DNA of 64,000 nucleotides, taken from Novosphingobium album (ex Liu et al. 2023). GTDB taxonomy: Bacteria; Pseudomonadota; Alphaproteobacteria; Sphingomonadales; Sphingomonadaceae. Below are positions 34,672 through 43,564 of the stretch, one piece after another. The DNA is taken from the NCBI RefSeq assembly GCF_029076845.1, contig NZ_JARESE010000082.1:40830-104829 (forward strand), written 5' to 3'. Both the position numbers and the translations under genes were made by a program. The notes below the pieces were generated by a model. That model searched no databases and was not told where the DNA came from. It saw only the letters and a program-made list of their open reading frames with translations. The first letter of the stretch is position 1; the number at the start of each line of letters is the position of its first letter.

Positions 34672-35322
34672 CTAACCTTCCGCCGGCTCTTTCCGCGCGG
34701 TCTCCACCGCCTGGCGCCCCTGCTCGATCGCTTCCAGCGCGTCGAGCTTGCGGCGCAGGCGGGCATTCTCGATCCGCAGGCTGGAAATCTCGCGGTTGGC
34801 GCGGGCGATCGCCGGCATGGCGGGCTGGACGACCCGCTGCGGCTTGCGCTTGCGCGGCATCAGCCAGGCCACCCCTTCGGCCGCGGAGCGCAGCCAGTCA
34901 CCGAAATTGGCCACCAGCCCCTTGCGATACAGCACCGGCGCGCGATTGCGCGGAATCGGCCGCGCCGCATCGGGCATCACATGAGGCTCCGGCGCCGGGC
35001 CCAGAAGCACGCCCCTGCCCGGCGCCACGGCGGCCAGCGGCAGCGGCCCATCGGGATCGTTGGCCGGAACGGGCAAGGGATGCGCGGCGGGCACCGGCGC
35101 GGCACGCTTGCGTCTGGGAGCGGTCATCTTGCCCATGCCGCGCTTGCGGGCCGGCCTGTCGGGCGCGGCGGTTTCGGCCATTTCCATGGTCGCTGCCTGA
35201 TCCGGCGCGGCCGGCTTGCCGGACTTGCGGCGAAGCGGCTGCCGCGCGGGCTTTTCGCGCGCGGCGTGCTTTGGCGTTTTACTCTGAGCGGCGTCAACGC
35301 CATTGTCAGTCTTGTGGGTCAT
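34672..35322 (-). CDS. Basic, proline/alanine-rich hypothetical protein with C-terminal coiled coil
   Basis: Not recognised. 216 residues. The N-terminal half is low-complexity and very basic (KPARQPLRRKSGKPAAP, RKRGMGKMTAPRRKRAAP). The C-terminal third has LVANFGDWLRSAAEGVAWLM and then a leucine-rich heptad pattern (EISSLRIENARLRRKLDALE), probably a coiled coil. The ATG at 35322 is used; the longer frame overlaps the hydrolase gene. A DNA- or envelope-associated role is possible but unsupported. Confidence 0.6.
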   Translation of the reverse strand: MTHKTDNGVDAAQSKTPKHAAREKPARQPLRRKSGKPAAPDQAATMEMAETAAPDRPARKRGMGKMTAPRRKRAAPVPAAHPLPVPANDPDGPLPLAAVAPGRGVLLGPAPEPHVMPDAARPIPRNRAPVLYRKGLVANFGDWLRSAAEGVAWLMPRKRKPQRVVQPAMPAIARANREISSLRIENARLRRKLDALEAIEQGRQAVETARKEPAEG

Positions 35323-35459
35323 TGGCGTTCTCCCCAAGTAGCGATCAACACCAGCGCGCAATACAACGCAAGATACCCCGCGATTTAACTGTGGAAGAAC
35401 AGCAGGTGGGGGAACGGGCCGGTGCCGCCATGCGCCGGACGGCCCATTCGCAGACGAAT

Positions 35460-36326
35460 TCAGCCGACCGTTCTGGGCGGCGCGTTCAGGATTTCGCCCA
35501 GAGCCCGCTCGAACGCCTCGGGCCGCTCGTACATCGCCCAGTGGCCGGCATCGGCGATGACGCGAAATTGCGTTTCGGGCTGGATGCGGCGCAGCACGGC
35601 TTCCTGCAGCGCCGGATGGGGATGCGGCCGGTCCAGCTCGCCCCAGATCGCATCGACCGGCACGCGCACTTCGGGAAGGATCTGCACGAGCCGGTCGGGC
35701 ACCACCAGATCGGGCACGTTGAGCCGGGCCTTGCGGGCATTGGGCATAAGCTGGTGCAGCGCCATGGCATCCACGCTTTCGCGATGGTGCAGCATCAGGC
35801 CCAGCAGGTTCGCGGTCATCGCCGCGATCCGCTCCTCGCCCGCGAGCCCGCCGACGCGGCCGAGGTGGATCTGTCCCTTGGGCGTATCGAGCCCGCCGCA
35901 GCCGATCAGGACAAGGTGCCGCGCCACGTCGGGGTGGAGCGCCGCCAGATAGGCGAAAGCGACCCCGCCGAACGAGAAGCCGCACAGATCGACGGGCAAC
36001 CGCTCCCCCAGGATCGCGCGCAGGCCCGTGGCGAGCGCTTTGGAGATACCGGCGTGATCGGGCGTTTCCGGCATCGCGGAATCGCCATGGCCAGGCAGAT
36101 CGGCGGCGATCACCATGCGGCCCGATGCCGCCAGCCGCGCGATATTGCGCACCCAGTGGGTCCAAGATCCTTGCGCGCCGTGGGCCAGCACCAGCGGCTC
36201 GCCCTCGCCCCAGATGCGCCAGGCCATCGTGCCTTCGCCGCAAGGCGTATCGACGCGCCGGGCGCGCGCTTCCAGCGCGGCGAGCACTTCGGCCGGATCG
36301 GCATCCTCCCCGATCGCCTCGCTCAT
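35460..36326 (-). CDS. Alpha/beta hydrolase
   Basis: 288-residue alpha/beta-hydrolase fold enzyme. Nucleophile elbow GFSFGG (serine), oxyanion region LAHGAQGSW, acid in WGELDRPHPHP and histidine in ADAGHWAMYERPEAF. Likely a C-C bond hydrolase or esterase; substrate unknown. Its start overlaps the stop of the upstream aldo/keto reductase gene by 4 bp, so the two are translationally coupled. Confidence 0.9.
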   Translation of the reverse strand: MSEAIGEDADPAEVLAALEARARRVDTPCGEGTMAWRIWGEGEPLVLAHGAQGSWTHWVRNIARLAASGRMVIAADLPGHGDSAMPETPDHAGISKALATGLRAILGERLPVDLCGFSFGGVAFAYLAALHPDVARHLVLIGCGGLDTPKGQIHLGRVGGLAGEERIAAMTANLLGLMLHHRESVDAMALHQLMPNARKARLNVPDLVVPDRLVQILPEVRVPVDAIWGELDRPHPHPALQEAVLRRIQPETQFRVIADAGHWAMYERPEAFERALGEILNAPPRTVG

Positions 36327-37285
36327 GCGTAGCGCCCGCCGACCACGTGCTCGACCGGAAAGGCGCGCTCAATCGCGGCGAGATCGGCCGGGGTCAGCGC
36401 GATGGCGGTGGCCGCCACGTTCTCGGCCAGCCGCTCTATCCGCCGCGTGCCGGGGATCGGCACGATATCCTCGCCCTGGTGCAGCACCCAGGCGAGCGCG
36501 AGCTGGCCGGCGGTGCAGCCCTTCGCCTCGGCCAGTGCCAGCAGCGCCTGCACCAGCCGGTAATTCGCTTCGGCCGCCTGATCCTTGAAGCGCGGCATAT
36601 TGGCGCGCCAGTCCTTGAGGTCCATCGCGCCGGGCCGCAAGTCGCCGGTCAGGAACCCGCGCCCCAATGGGCTGTAGGGAACCAGGCCAATGCCCAGTTC
36701 GCGCAAGGTGGGCAGGATTTCCGGCTCGATATAGCGGGTCCACAACGAGTATTCGCTTTGCAGCGCCGCCACGGGCTGGACCGCGTGGGCCCGGCGGATA
36801 TCGTCGGCGCCGGCTTCGGACATGCCGAACCAGCGCACCTTGCCCGCCGCGATCAGATCCTTCACCGTGCCGGCGACATCCTCCACCGGCACTTCGGGAT
36901 CGACCCGGTGCTGATAGAGCAGATCGATATGATCCATGCCCAGCCGGCGCAGCGAGGCATCGACCACTTCGCGGATATGCTCGGGCCGGCTGTCGAACCC
37001 CTGGTTGCTGCCGTCCGCCGGATCGAGCCTGAAGCCGAACTTGGTGGCGACCACCACCCGATCGCGAAACGGCGCCACCGCCTGGCCGACCATTTCCTCG
37101 CCAATGAACGGGCCATAGATCTCGGCCGTATCGAACAGGGTCACGCCAAGATCGAACGCGGCGCGCAGCAGCGCGTTCGCTTCCTCCTGCGAGAGCCTGG
37201 GCCCATAGGCCCCGCTGATGCTCATGCAGCCAAGGCCGAGCTTGCCGACCTCCAGCCCTTGTCCAAGTGTGCGTTTGTCCATCAT
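36323..37285 (-). CDS. Aldo/keto reductase
   Basis: NADPH-dependent carbonyl reductase of 320 residues with the full tetrad: Asp and Tyr in LFDTAEIYGP, Lys in VVVATKFGF and His in LLYQHRVDPEVP. The C-terminal cofactor region is VPIPGTRRIERLAENV. It starts at the first of two adjacent ATGs (37285), preceded by GAGAGG at good spacing. Operon with the hydrolase. Confidence 0.92.
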   Translation of the reverse strand: MMDKRTLGQGLEVGKLGLGCMSISGAYGPRLSQEEANALLRAAFDLGVTLFDTAEIYGPFIGEEMVGQAVAPFRDRVVVATKFGFRLDPADGSNQGFDSRPEHIREVVDASLRRLGMDHIDLLYQHRVDPEVPVEDVAGTVKDLIAAGKVRWFGMSEAGADDIRRAHAVQPVAALQSEYSLWTRYIEPEILPTLRELGIGLVPYSPLGRGFLTGDLRPGAMDLKDWRANMPRFKDQAAEANYRLVQALLALAEAKGCTAGQLALAWVLHQGEDIVPIPGTRRIERLAENVAATAIALTPADLAAIERAFPVEHVVGGRYA

Positions 37286-37532
37286 CGCGGCGTGCCTCTC
37301 CCAGTCATGCGATCTCGGTGCCCAGCAAAGCACAAGCCGGCAAGGATGAGAACAGCGCCAGGGGCCGGGCAGCTCTCGCTGCCGCGCGAAGCAATGCGCC
37401 AAGGCTGCCGGTGCGGGAGGCCGTCGCACCGGCCGGTTGGCGGGCGGGCCGGGGGCAGGTGGTGGCTTGCGGGGACGATTGCGGTACGCTCCACGGTCGG
37501 CTAGGCCCGGCGCCGGAGGCCCCGAAGCCTGG

Positions 37533-39038
37533 ATGACACAGCACTATATGCCCCCCGCCACGCGGCGGCTGATGACCTTCTTCGTCATGGCCGCGGCGAT
37601 CATGAACCAGGTGGATACGACGATCGCCAACGTCGCGCTGCCGCATATCCAGGGCAGCACGTCCGCCTCGCGCGAGCAGATCACCTGGGTGCTGACGTCC
37701 TATATCGTCGCGCTGGCGATCTTCACGCCGCTCACGGGCTGGCTGGCGGGGCGTTTCGGGCGCAAGCGCGTGGTGCTGTTCTCGATCATCGGCTTCACCG
37801 TGGCATCGGGCCTGTGCGGCATGGCGGTGAACCTTGACGAGCTGATCGCCTTCCGCATTCTCCAGGGCATCGCCGGCGCTTCGCTGGTGCCGATGAGCCA
37901 GGCGACGCTGCTCGATGCCTATCCGCCCGAGGAGCACGGCAGCGCCATGGCGATCTTCGGCCTGGCGGCGATCACCGGCCCGCTGGTCGGGCCCTTGGCC
38001 GGCGGCTATCTGACCGAGCACCTGAGCTGGCGCTGGGTCTTCTTCATCAACCTGCCGATCGGCGTGATGGCCTGGATCGGCCTGTCGGCGACGATGCCGG
38101 AATATCCCGGCACGCGCACGGCCAGGCTGGACTTCGCCGGGTTCGGCCTGCTCGCGGTGGCGATCGGATCGCTGCAGCTCATGCTCGATCGCGGGCAAGT
38201 GCTCGACTGGTTCGGATCGACCGAGATCTGGATCGAGGCCGCGATCGCGGCGATCACGCTTTACCTGTTCATCGTCCACAGCATGACCACCAGGCACCCC
38301 TTCGTCAGCCCGGCGGTGTTCACCGATCGCAACTTCGTGCTGTGCTCGATCGTCGGCTTCTTCCTGGGCGTGCTGATCTACAGCCCGATGTCGCTGCTGC
38401 CCGAAATGCTGGAAAGCCTGTTCGGCTATCCGACGATGGACGTGGGCATGGCCATGGCGCCGCGCGGGCTGGGCGTGCTGATCGCGATGCTGGCGATCGG
38501 GCGGCTGATCAACCGGGTCGATTTCCGCGTCCTGGTGGGCGTGGGCATGTTGCTCACGGCCTATTCGATGTGGCACCTTTCCTACATCTCGCTGCAGTCC
38601 GACAGCTGGATCGTCGTGACCACCGGCGTGATCCAGGGGGTCGGCTCCAGCATGATCTTCGTGCCGCTTTCGGCCATGACTTTCGCGACGCTGCCGGCCC
38701 ACTTGCGCAACGAGGGCGCCGCGCTCAACACGCTGGTGCGCAGCTATGGCGGCGCGGTGGGGATCGCGCTGATCCAGGTGCTGATCTACCGCAACGAGGC
38801 GGTGGTGCAGTCGCGCCTCACCGAAGGGCTGCGGCCAGACAATCCCGCGGTGCGCATGGCCATGCCCGATACCGACTTCTCGCTGCCCGAAAACGCCGCG
38901 CGGGTCGGCGCCGAAGTGGTGCGCCAGGCGATGATGGTATCCTATGTCGATGCCTTCTGGGGACTGTGCCTGGTCGGCATCTTCGCCTCCTCGCTGGTGC
39001 TGCTGCTGCGCGCGCCGAAAAGCCCACCGGCCGCCTGA
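37533..39038 (+). CDS. DHA2-family (EmrB/QacA) 14-helix MFS transporter
   Basis: Proton-driven drug/metabolite exporter of 501 residues. Typical N-terminus MNQVDTTIANVALPHIQGS, motif A GWLAGRFGRKRVVLFS and motif C-like GLAAITGPLVGPLAGGYLTE. Hydrophobicity supports about 14 helices. No membrane fusion protein is beside it, unlike the homologue at 48.7-50.2 kb. ATG at 37533 with a weak ribosome site. Followed by repeat copy 2. Confidence 0.92.
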   Translation: MTQHYMPPATRRLMTFFVMAAAIMNQVDTTIANVALPHIQGSTSASREQITWVLTSYIVALAIFTPLTGWLAGRFGRKRVVLFSIIGFTVASGLCGMAVNLDELIAFRILQGIAGASLVPMSQATLLDAYPPEEHGSAMAIFGLAAITGPLVGPLAGGYLTEHLSWRWVFFINLPIGVMAWIGLSATMPEYPGTRTARLDFAGFGLLAVAIGSLQLMLDRGQVLDWFGSTEIWIEAAIAAITLYLFIVHSMTTRHPFVSPAVFTDRNFVLCSIVGFFLGVLIYSPMSLLPEMLESLFGYPTMDVGMAMAPRGLGVLIAMLAIGRLINRVDFRVLVGVGMLLTAYSMWHLSYISLQSDSWIVVTTGVIQGVGSSMIFVPLSAMTFATLPAHLRNEGAALNTLVRSYGGAVGIALIQVLIYRNEAVVQSRLTEGLRPDNPAVRMAMPDTDFSLPENAARVGAEVVRQAMMVSYVDAFWGLCLVGIFASSLVLLLRAPKSPPAA

Positions 39039-39052
39039 GCGGCGGGTATCGG

Positions 39053-39206
39053 GGTTTGCTGGGAAATGCGGCTATTGGCGCAGGGCGGCACCGGCCCACG
39101 CGCCCACCCGGCCTCCCACGGAAGTATACTGGCATGGGCGGCCGGGTGGGCGCGTGAGCCGGTGCCGCGCCGAAATGCGCTCTTCCGCGCATTCCCCAAC
39201 AAACCC
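39053..39206. repeat. Intergenic palindromic repeat, copy 2 (longest)
   Basis: An extended inverted repeat. GGTTTGCTGGGAAATGCG (from 39053) is mirrored by CGCATTCCCCAACAAACC near 39189-39206. Inside, GGCACCGGCCCACGCGCCCA (from 39087) is mirrored by a segment ending GCCGGTGCC at 39166. The right arm holds the small hairpin AATGCGC (39174-39180), TCTTCC, GCGCATT (39187-39193) shared with copy 1. It sits between the convergent MFS and DUF938 genes. Confidence 0.75.
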
Positions 39207-39210
39207 TCTC

Positions 39211-39816
39211 TCAGCGCCGGATGAAGATCGGCATGACGTTGTTGGCCGGCATGTCGACGACGCGATCGAGCACCAGCCCGTGCTCGTCCGCCACCGCCGC
39301 GACATCGTCGATGGCGCGCAGGCCCCAGCGCGGATCGCGCCGCCGCAAGTCCTCGTCAAACGCGGCGTTGCCGGGTTCGAGCGGACGGCCCCCCCGCCGG
39401 AAAGGCCCATAGAGCGCCAGCGGCGCGCCTGCCGCCAGCACGCGCCCGGCGCCGCGCATCAGGCCCAGCGTCGCTTCCCACGGGCTGATATGGATCATGT
39501 TGCAGCACACGATCGCGTCCGCGGCGTTGATCGGCCAGCGATCGACGGCGGCGTCGAGCGCCAGCGGCGGGAGCACGTTGTTCAACCCTTCCGCCGCGAT
39601 CCACGCGGCGATCGAACGCCGCGCCTCGATCGCGGGATCGGACGGCTGCCACACGAGATCGCGCAGCGCGGCGGCAAAATGAACCACATGCTCGCCCGAG
39701 CCGCTGGCGATTTCCAGCACCAGCCCATCGGCCGGCAAGACGCCGCGCAGCACGTCGAGGATCGGCCCGCGATTGCGCGCGGTGGCCGGAGCGTGGAGGC
39801 GGGCATCGTCGGTCAT
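39211..39816 (-). CDS. DUF938 SAM-dependent methyltransferase-like protein
   Basis: 201 residues. ARNRGPILDVLRGVLPADG, then the SAM loop VLEIASGSGEHVVHFAAAL and NMIHISPWEATLGLMRGAGR mark the DUF938 family. LYGPFRRGGRPLEPGNAAFD is also characteristic. Function unknown. The ATG at 39816 begins MTDDARLHAPATARNRGP; the frame upstream of it lies inside repeat copy 3. Flanked on both sides by copies of the same intergenic repeat. Confidence 0.9.
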   Translation of the reverse strand: MTDDARLHAPATARNRGPILDVLRGVLPADGLVLEIASGSGEHVVHFAAALRDLVWQPSDPAIEARRSIAAWIAAEGLNNVLPPLALDAAVDRWPINAADAIVCCNMIHISPWEATLGLMRGAGRVLAAGAPLALYGPFRRGGRPLEPGNAAFDEDLRRRDPRWGLRAIDDVAAVADEHGLVLDRVVDMPANNVMPIFIRR

Positions 39817-39874
39817 GCGCGCGCGATAGCAAGCGCGTGTGTCAATTGCGATGCACGAACGCGGGCGGCGCGTA

Positions 39875-39920
39875 CGCGAAATGCGCGAAAAGAGCGCATT
39901 TCGCTGCGGCACCGGCGCGC
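39875..39920. repeat. Intergenic palindromic repeat, copy 3 (partial, inverted)
   Basis: CGAAATGCGC (39877-39886), loop GAAAAGA, GCGCATTTCG (39894-39903), followed by TGCGGCACCGG (39905-39915). This is the reverse complement of the hairpin end of copies 1 and 2. It lies 7 bp past the last gene of the chemotaxis operon and may serve as its terminator. Confidence 0.65.
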
Positions 39921-39926
39921 TCCCCC

Positions 39927-40259
39927 TCAGTCCTCCTCCCAGAAGGCCACGAATTCGCCGTCGCCATCGTCATCGAATTCGAGCGGGCAAGTCGTGGTGC
40001 CTTCTTCCAGGAAGCCGCAGAAGCGGTGGCGCAGGGTGTCGATGGTGATCTTGCGCATCTCCATCTCGCAAAAGCCCGATGCCAGCAGCGCGGCCAGCGC
40101 GCGCTGCTTCTGGGCGATGAGATCGATCGCCTGCAGCTCGCGCAAGTGCTGCGCGGCGAAGGTGGGATCGCGACACAGCACTTCGCCCAGCGCCTCGATC
40201 TCCACGCCAAGCTCGCCGAGGACGTCGGCCATGGCGACGAATTTGGGGAGGGTCGTCAT
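39927..40259 (-). CDS. Uncharacterised last gene of the chemotaxis operon
   Basis: Not recognised. 110 residues: helical N-terminal two thirds (LGELGVEIEALGEVLCRD, LRELQAIDLIAQKQRALAAL) and a strongly acidic C-terminus (FDDDGDGEFVAFWEED). It starts 5 bp after the cheW stop, so it is clearly part of the che operon. No CheZ, CheC or CheX motif could be seen. An accessory or phosphatase-like role is only a guess from position. Confidence 0.75.
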   Translation of the reverse strand: MTTLPKFVAMADVLGELGVEIEALGEVLCRDPTFAAQHLRELQAIDLIAQKQRALAALLASGFCEMEMRKITIDTLRHRFCGFLEEGTTTCPLEFDDDGDGEFVAFWEED

Positions 40260-40264
40260 GGCGT

Positions 40265-40705
40265 TTATGCCGCGATCGCGACGTCCCCCGACGAACTGAG
40301 CGCCGGCAGGTCGAGCACCATGACCATACGGTCCTCTATCGCGGCGAGCCCTTCGATGAAGGGCACCACCTCGTCCTGGCCCGCGGTCGGCGGCGCCTGG
40401 AGATTCTCCGACTGCATGGTGACGATATCGCTCACCGAATCGACGATCAGGCCCTGCGCCTGGCCATGCACCTGGCAGACGATGATCGCGTGGCGCGGCG
40501 TCGCCTCGGTCGCGCCCCAGCCCAGCCGGGCGGCCAGATCGATCACCGGCAGCACGGTACCGCGCAGATTGACCACGCCGGCCACGTAGTGCGGCACGCG
40601 CGGCATCGGCGTGACCGGGGTCCAGGCGCGGATCTCGCGGATCGCCATGATGTCGAGCGCGAAGATCTGGCCGGAGACTTCGAATGTGATGAGTTCGCGG
40701 TGCAT
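40265..40705 (-). CDS. cheW: Chemotaxis coupling protein CheW
   Basis: 146-residue adaptor linking CheA to chemoreceptors. SH3-like CheW features: LITFEVSGQIFALDIMAIRE, YVAGVVNLRGTVLPVIDLAA and QGLIVDSVSDIVTM. Single-domain, normal length. Seventh conserved che-type gene of the operon, 20 bp after cheY. Confidence 0.95.
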   Translation of the reverse strand: MHRELITFEVSGQIFALDIMAIREIRAWTPVTPMPRVPHYVAGVVNLRGTVLPVIDLAARLGWGATEATPRHAIIVCQVHGQAQGLIVDSVSDIVTMQSENLQAPPTAGQDEVVPFIEGLAAIEDRMVMVLDLPALSSSGDVAIAA

Positions 40706-40725
40706 GTCCTTGTCCTCCTGCGGGA

Positions 40726-41097
40726 TCAGTGCGCGACGCGGCGGACGGCCGCGACGAGCTTGTCGGTATCGAACGGCTTGACGATCCAGCCCGTCGCGCC
40801 GGCGGCGCGGGCGCGGGCCTTCTTGTCATCGGAACTCTCGGTGGTGAGCACCAGGATCGGCCGGTCGCGATGGCGCGCGCCGCCGCGCACCTGCTCGATC
40901 AGGCCGAACCCGTCGAGCCGGGGCATATTGATGTCGGTAATCACCACATCGACCTCGTTCACCGCCAGCCATTCCAGCGCGGAGACGCCGTCGTCGGCCT
41001 GGGCGACATCGAAGCCGCTGGAGGTCAGGGCATGATTGAGCAGCGCGCGCATGCTCGCGCTGTCATCCACAGTCAGAATTCGCGTTGTCCTGGACAT
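40726..41097 (-). CDS. cheY: Response regulator CheY
   Basis: Single-domain receiver of 123 residues. Acidic pair D11/D12 (LTVDDSASMR), phosphoacceptor D55 (VVITDINMPRLDG), switch T85 (VLTTES) and K107 (IVKPF). It has no output domain, so it would act on the flagellar motor or as a phosphate sink. Confidence 0.95.
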   Translation of the reverse strand: MSRTTRILTVDDSASMRALLNHALTSSGFDVAQADDGVSALEWLAVNEVDVVITDINMPRLDGFGLIEQVRGGARHRDRPILVLTTESSDDKKARARAAGATGWIVKPFDTDKLVAAVRRVAH

Positions 41098-41114
41098 GAA
41101 CGTCTCGCTTTCCT

Positions 41115-41666
41115 TCAGAACAGTTCGACTTCGCCGCGCTGGGCCACCAGGCGGGGTTGGGGTTGGATATCGGGGGCATCGCTGGCCGGAACCACGCGGC
41201 AGCGCACCTGGCCCGATGCCGGACGGAAATCGACGCGGCGGGCGCAGTTGCCGCCCAGATCCTCGCGCACCAGCTCGATCCGCTCGCGCTCCAGGAAGCC
41301 GCGCGCGAAATCGGCGTTGGCCGTGCCGATCCGGGCCATGCCCGACCGGATATTGGCGCCGCCGTACAGATGCGCGCGCAGGCGTTCCTTGCGGGCACCG
41401 TTCGCCAGCATCTCGTTGATCAGCATTTCCATCAGGTAGACGCCGTAGTGCACGTCCACCTCGCCGCGCGCATGGCTGGCGGGCGGCTCGGGCAGCAGGA
41501 AATGGTTCATCCCGCCCACCTCGCTGCTCGGATCGAACAGGCAGGTGGCGACGCAGCTTCCCAGCACGGTGCTCAGTTCCACCCTGGGGCCCGCGCTGAC
41601 GCGGAACTGCCCTTGCAGCACGGTGATCCGGGTGGTGTTGGCCGGAGTCAGGTTCGTCGGTTCCAT
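41115..41666 (-). CDS. cheD: Chemoreceptor glutamine deamidase CheD
   Basis: 183 residues. Deamidates receptor glutamines. Catalytic Cys38 and His55 lie in LGSCVATCLFDPSSEVGGMN with HFLLP following. FGGANIRSG-like YGGANIRSGMARIG is conserved. Between cheB (3-bp gap) and cheY in the operon. Confidence 0.93.
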   Translation of the reverse strand: MEPTNLTPANTTRITVLQGQFRVSAGPRVELSTVLGSCVATCLFDPSSEVGGMNHFLLPEPPASHARGEVDVHYGVYLMEMLINEMLANGARKERLRAHLYGGANIRSGMARIGTANADFARGFLERERIELVREDLGGNCARRVDFRPASGQVRCRVVPASDAPDIQPQPRLVAQRGEVELF

Positions 41667-41669
41667 GGA

Positions 41670-42698
41670 TCAGGCAGCCTTGGTCAGCGCATGGCGCGCG
41701 ATGCGGTTGATCGGGGCGATCACGCGCGCCGCGCCCAGCGAAATGGCGGCGCGGGGCATTCCGAAGACGGTGCAGGTCGCCTCATCCTGCGCGATGGTGT
41801 GGGCGCCGGCCCGGTGCATCGCCAGCAGGCCCTTGGCCCCATCGGCCCCCATGCCCGTAAGCAGGATGCCCACGGCCTGCGCGCCGACCACTTCGGCGAC
41901 GGAGAGGAACAAGGCATCGACGCTCGGCAAATGCCCGGAAACCGGCTCTCCGGCCCGCAGCTTGGTGCGCAGCGTGCGGGTTCCGCCCACCTTGAGGTGC
42001 TGGTCCCCACCGGGCGCGAGATAGACATTGCCGGGGCGTACCGGCATGTCCGCCTCGGCGATCTGCACCCTGGCGGGGCAGGCGCTGTCCAGCGTGCGGG
42101 CGATCGCCGAAGCGAAGCGCGGATTGACGTGCTGCACGATCATCGTCGGCGGGCAATCGTCGGGAAATTCGGACAGGAGGATCTGCAAGGCCTCGACCCC
42201 GCCGGTGGACGAGCCGACCGCGATCAGCTTGATATCGCCGTCGATCGAGCGCCGGCTCTGCTCCACCACGCTGGCCACGGCAGCCTGCTGGCCCCGGTTG
42301 AACGTCACTTGCGCGGCCAGCCGGATCAGCGCGGCCAGGCGGCCGTTGTCGCCGATATCCAGCTTGCCGGAAGGATCGAACTTCGAATAGCAATCGACCG
42401 CGCCCAGCGCGAGCGCGCGCGCCGTGGTCTCGTTGCCTTCCTGCGTCGCGCCCGAGACGATGATGACCGGCATCGGCCGCAGCGTCATGATCTTCTCCAG
42501 GAAATCGAGGCCGTTCATGCCCGGCATCTCGATATCGAGCGTCACCACGTCGGGGTTGAACCGCTTGATCATCTCGCGCCCGTCGGCGGCGTTGGACGCC
42601 GTGCCGATCACCGAGATATCGGGCTGCTCGCTGAGCCGCGACATCAGGATCGCGCGCATCGTGGGGGAATCGTCGATGACAAGGACGCGGATGGTCAT
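41670..42698 (-). CDS. cheB: Chemotaxis response regulator-methylesterase CheB
   Basis: 342 residues. Receiver domain with phosphoacceptor D55 (VVTLDIEMPGMNG), a linker, then the methylesterase domain with the full triad: S164 (VGSSTGGVEAL), H190 (MIVQHVNP) and Asp in LLTGMGADGAKGL. Start ATG at 42698 overlaps the cheR stop by 4 bp; the longer frame upstream is antisense-like noise inside cheR. Confidence 0.96.
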   Translation of the reverse strand: MTIRVLVIDDSPTMRAILMSRLSEQPDISVIGTASNAADGREMIKRFNPDVVTLDIEMPGMNGLDFLEKIMTLRPMPVIIVSGATQEGNETTARALALGAVDCYSKFDPSGKLDIGDNGRLAALIRLAAQVTFNRGQQAAVASVVEQSRRSIDGDIKLIAVGSSTGGVEALQILLSEFPDDCPPTMIVQHVNPRFASAIARTLDSACPARVQIAEADMPVRPGNVYLAPGGDQHLKVGGTRTLRTKLRAGEPVSGHLPSVDALFLSVAEVVGAQAVGILLTGMGADGAKGLLAMHRAGAHTIAQDEATCTVFGMPRAAISLGAARVIAPINRIARHALTKAA

Positions 42699-43564
42699 GC
42701 GTTCCTCCGGCGATAGATCGTGGGGCCGACAAGCTGGAGTTGGCGCGATGCCGGGCCGCTGACGCGCTCGGAATGACCGATGTAGAGAAAGCCGTCGGGC
42801 GTCAGCGCGTCCAGGAAGCGCTGCACCAGCCGCTCCTTGGTGGGATTGTCGAAATAGATCATCACGTTGCGGCAGAAGATCACGTCGAACTTGCCGCTGA
42901 TCGGCCACTCGCCCAGCAGGTTGAGCATACGGAAGCGCACGATCGCGCGCATCGTCTCGCCGATCGCCGCCGTGCCGTCGCTTTCGCTGGTCCAGGCGCG
43001 GCGCAGCGCGTCGGGCACGGGCTTGAGATCCTTGGCCGGATAGACCGCTTCCTCGGCCCGCCGGATCGCGTGGGGCGCGACGTCGCTGGCCAGCACGCGC
43101 AAGTCCGCGCGAGCAAGCGCCTGGCCCGCGGCCCGGTCCGGCCCGAGCATGGTCATCACCAGCGACCACACTTCCTCGCCGCTGGAACACCCGGCCGACC
43201 AGAGCCGGACCGGCTGATGCGCCTTGAGCCGGGCGATCAGATCGGGCCGCAACTCGTGCTCGAAATGCTCGAAGTGATGCGCCTCGCGATAGAAGAACGT
43301 GTGGTTGGTGGTCAGCGCGGCCATCGCGCGGTTCAGCTCGGCCTCGTCCGCGCGCATCCGCTCGACGAAATTGCCGAACGTGACGCAGCCCGATTCCCGC
43401 ACCAGCGGGGCAAGCCGCGAATAGACCAGCAGCGCCTTGCCTTGCGGCAGGACGATCCCGACGTTGTCATGCACGATCCTGGCCACGGCCTCGAAATCGG
43501 CCTGGCAATAGATCTCGGGACTGACGCCGGGGATCGACTGGCTGAGGGCGGCGGCCCGGCTCAT
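42695..43564 (-). CDS. cheR: Chemoreceptor methyltransferase CheR
   Basis: 289 residues. N-terminal helical domain, then the SAM-dependent methyltransferase: RLWSAGCSSGEEVWSLVMTM, VLASDVAPHAIRRAEEAVYP, FDVIFCRNVMIYFDNPTKE and GFLYIGHSE. Overlaps cheA by 4 bp and cheB by 4 bp. Confidence 0.96.
   Translation of the reverse strand: MSRAAALSQSIPGVSPEIYCQADFEAVARIVHDNVGIVLPQGKALLVYSRLAPLVRESGCVTFGNFVERMRADEAELNRAMAALTTNHTFFYREAHHFEHFEHELRPDLIARLKAHQPVRLWSAGCSSGEEVWSLVMTMLGPDRAAGQALARADLRVLASDVAPHAIRRAEEAVYPAKDLKPVPDALRRAWTSESDGTAAIGETMRAIVRFRMLNLLGEWPISGKFDVIFCRNVMIYFDNPTKERLVQRFLDALTPDGFLYIGHSERVSGPASRQLQLVGPTIYRRRNA

Noticed and set aside
41670..43190. 506-residue CheB with an N-terminal extension
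   Set aside because: The extra part lies out of phase inside cheR; CheB starts at 42698 with a 4-bp overlap.
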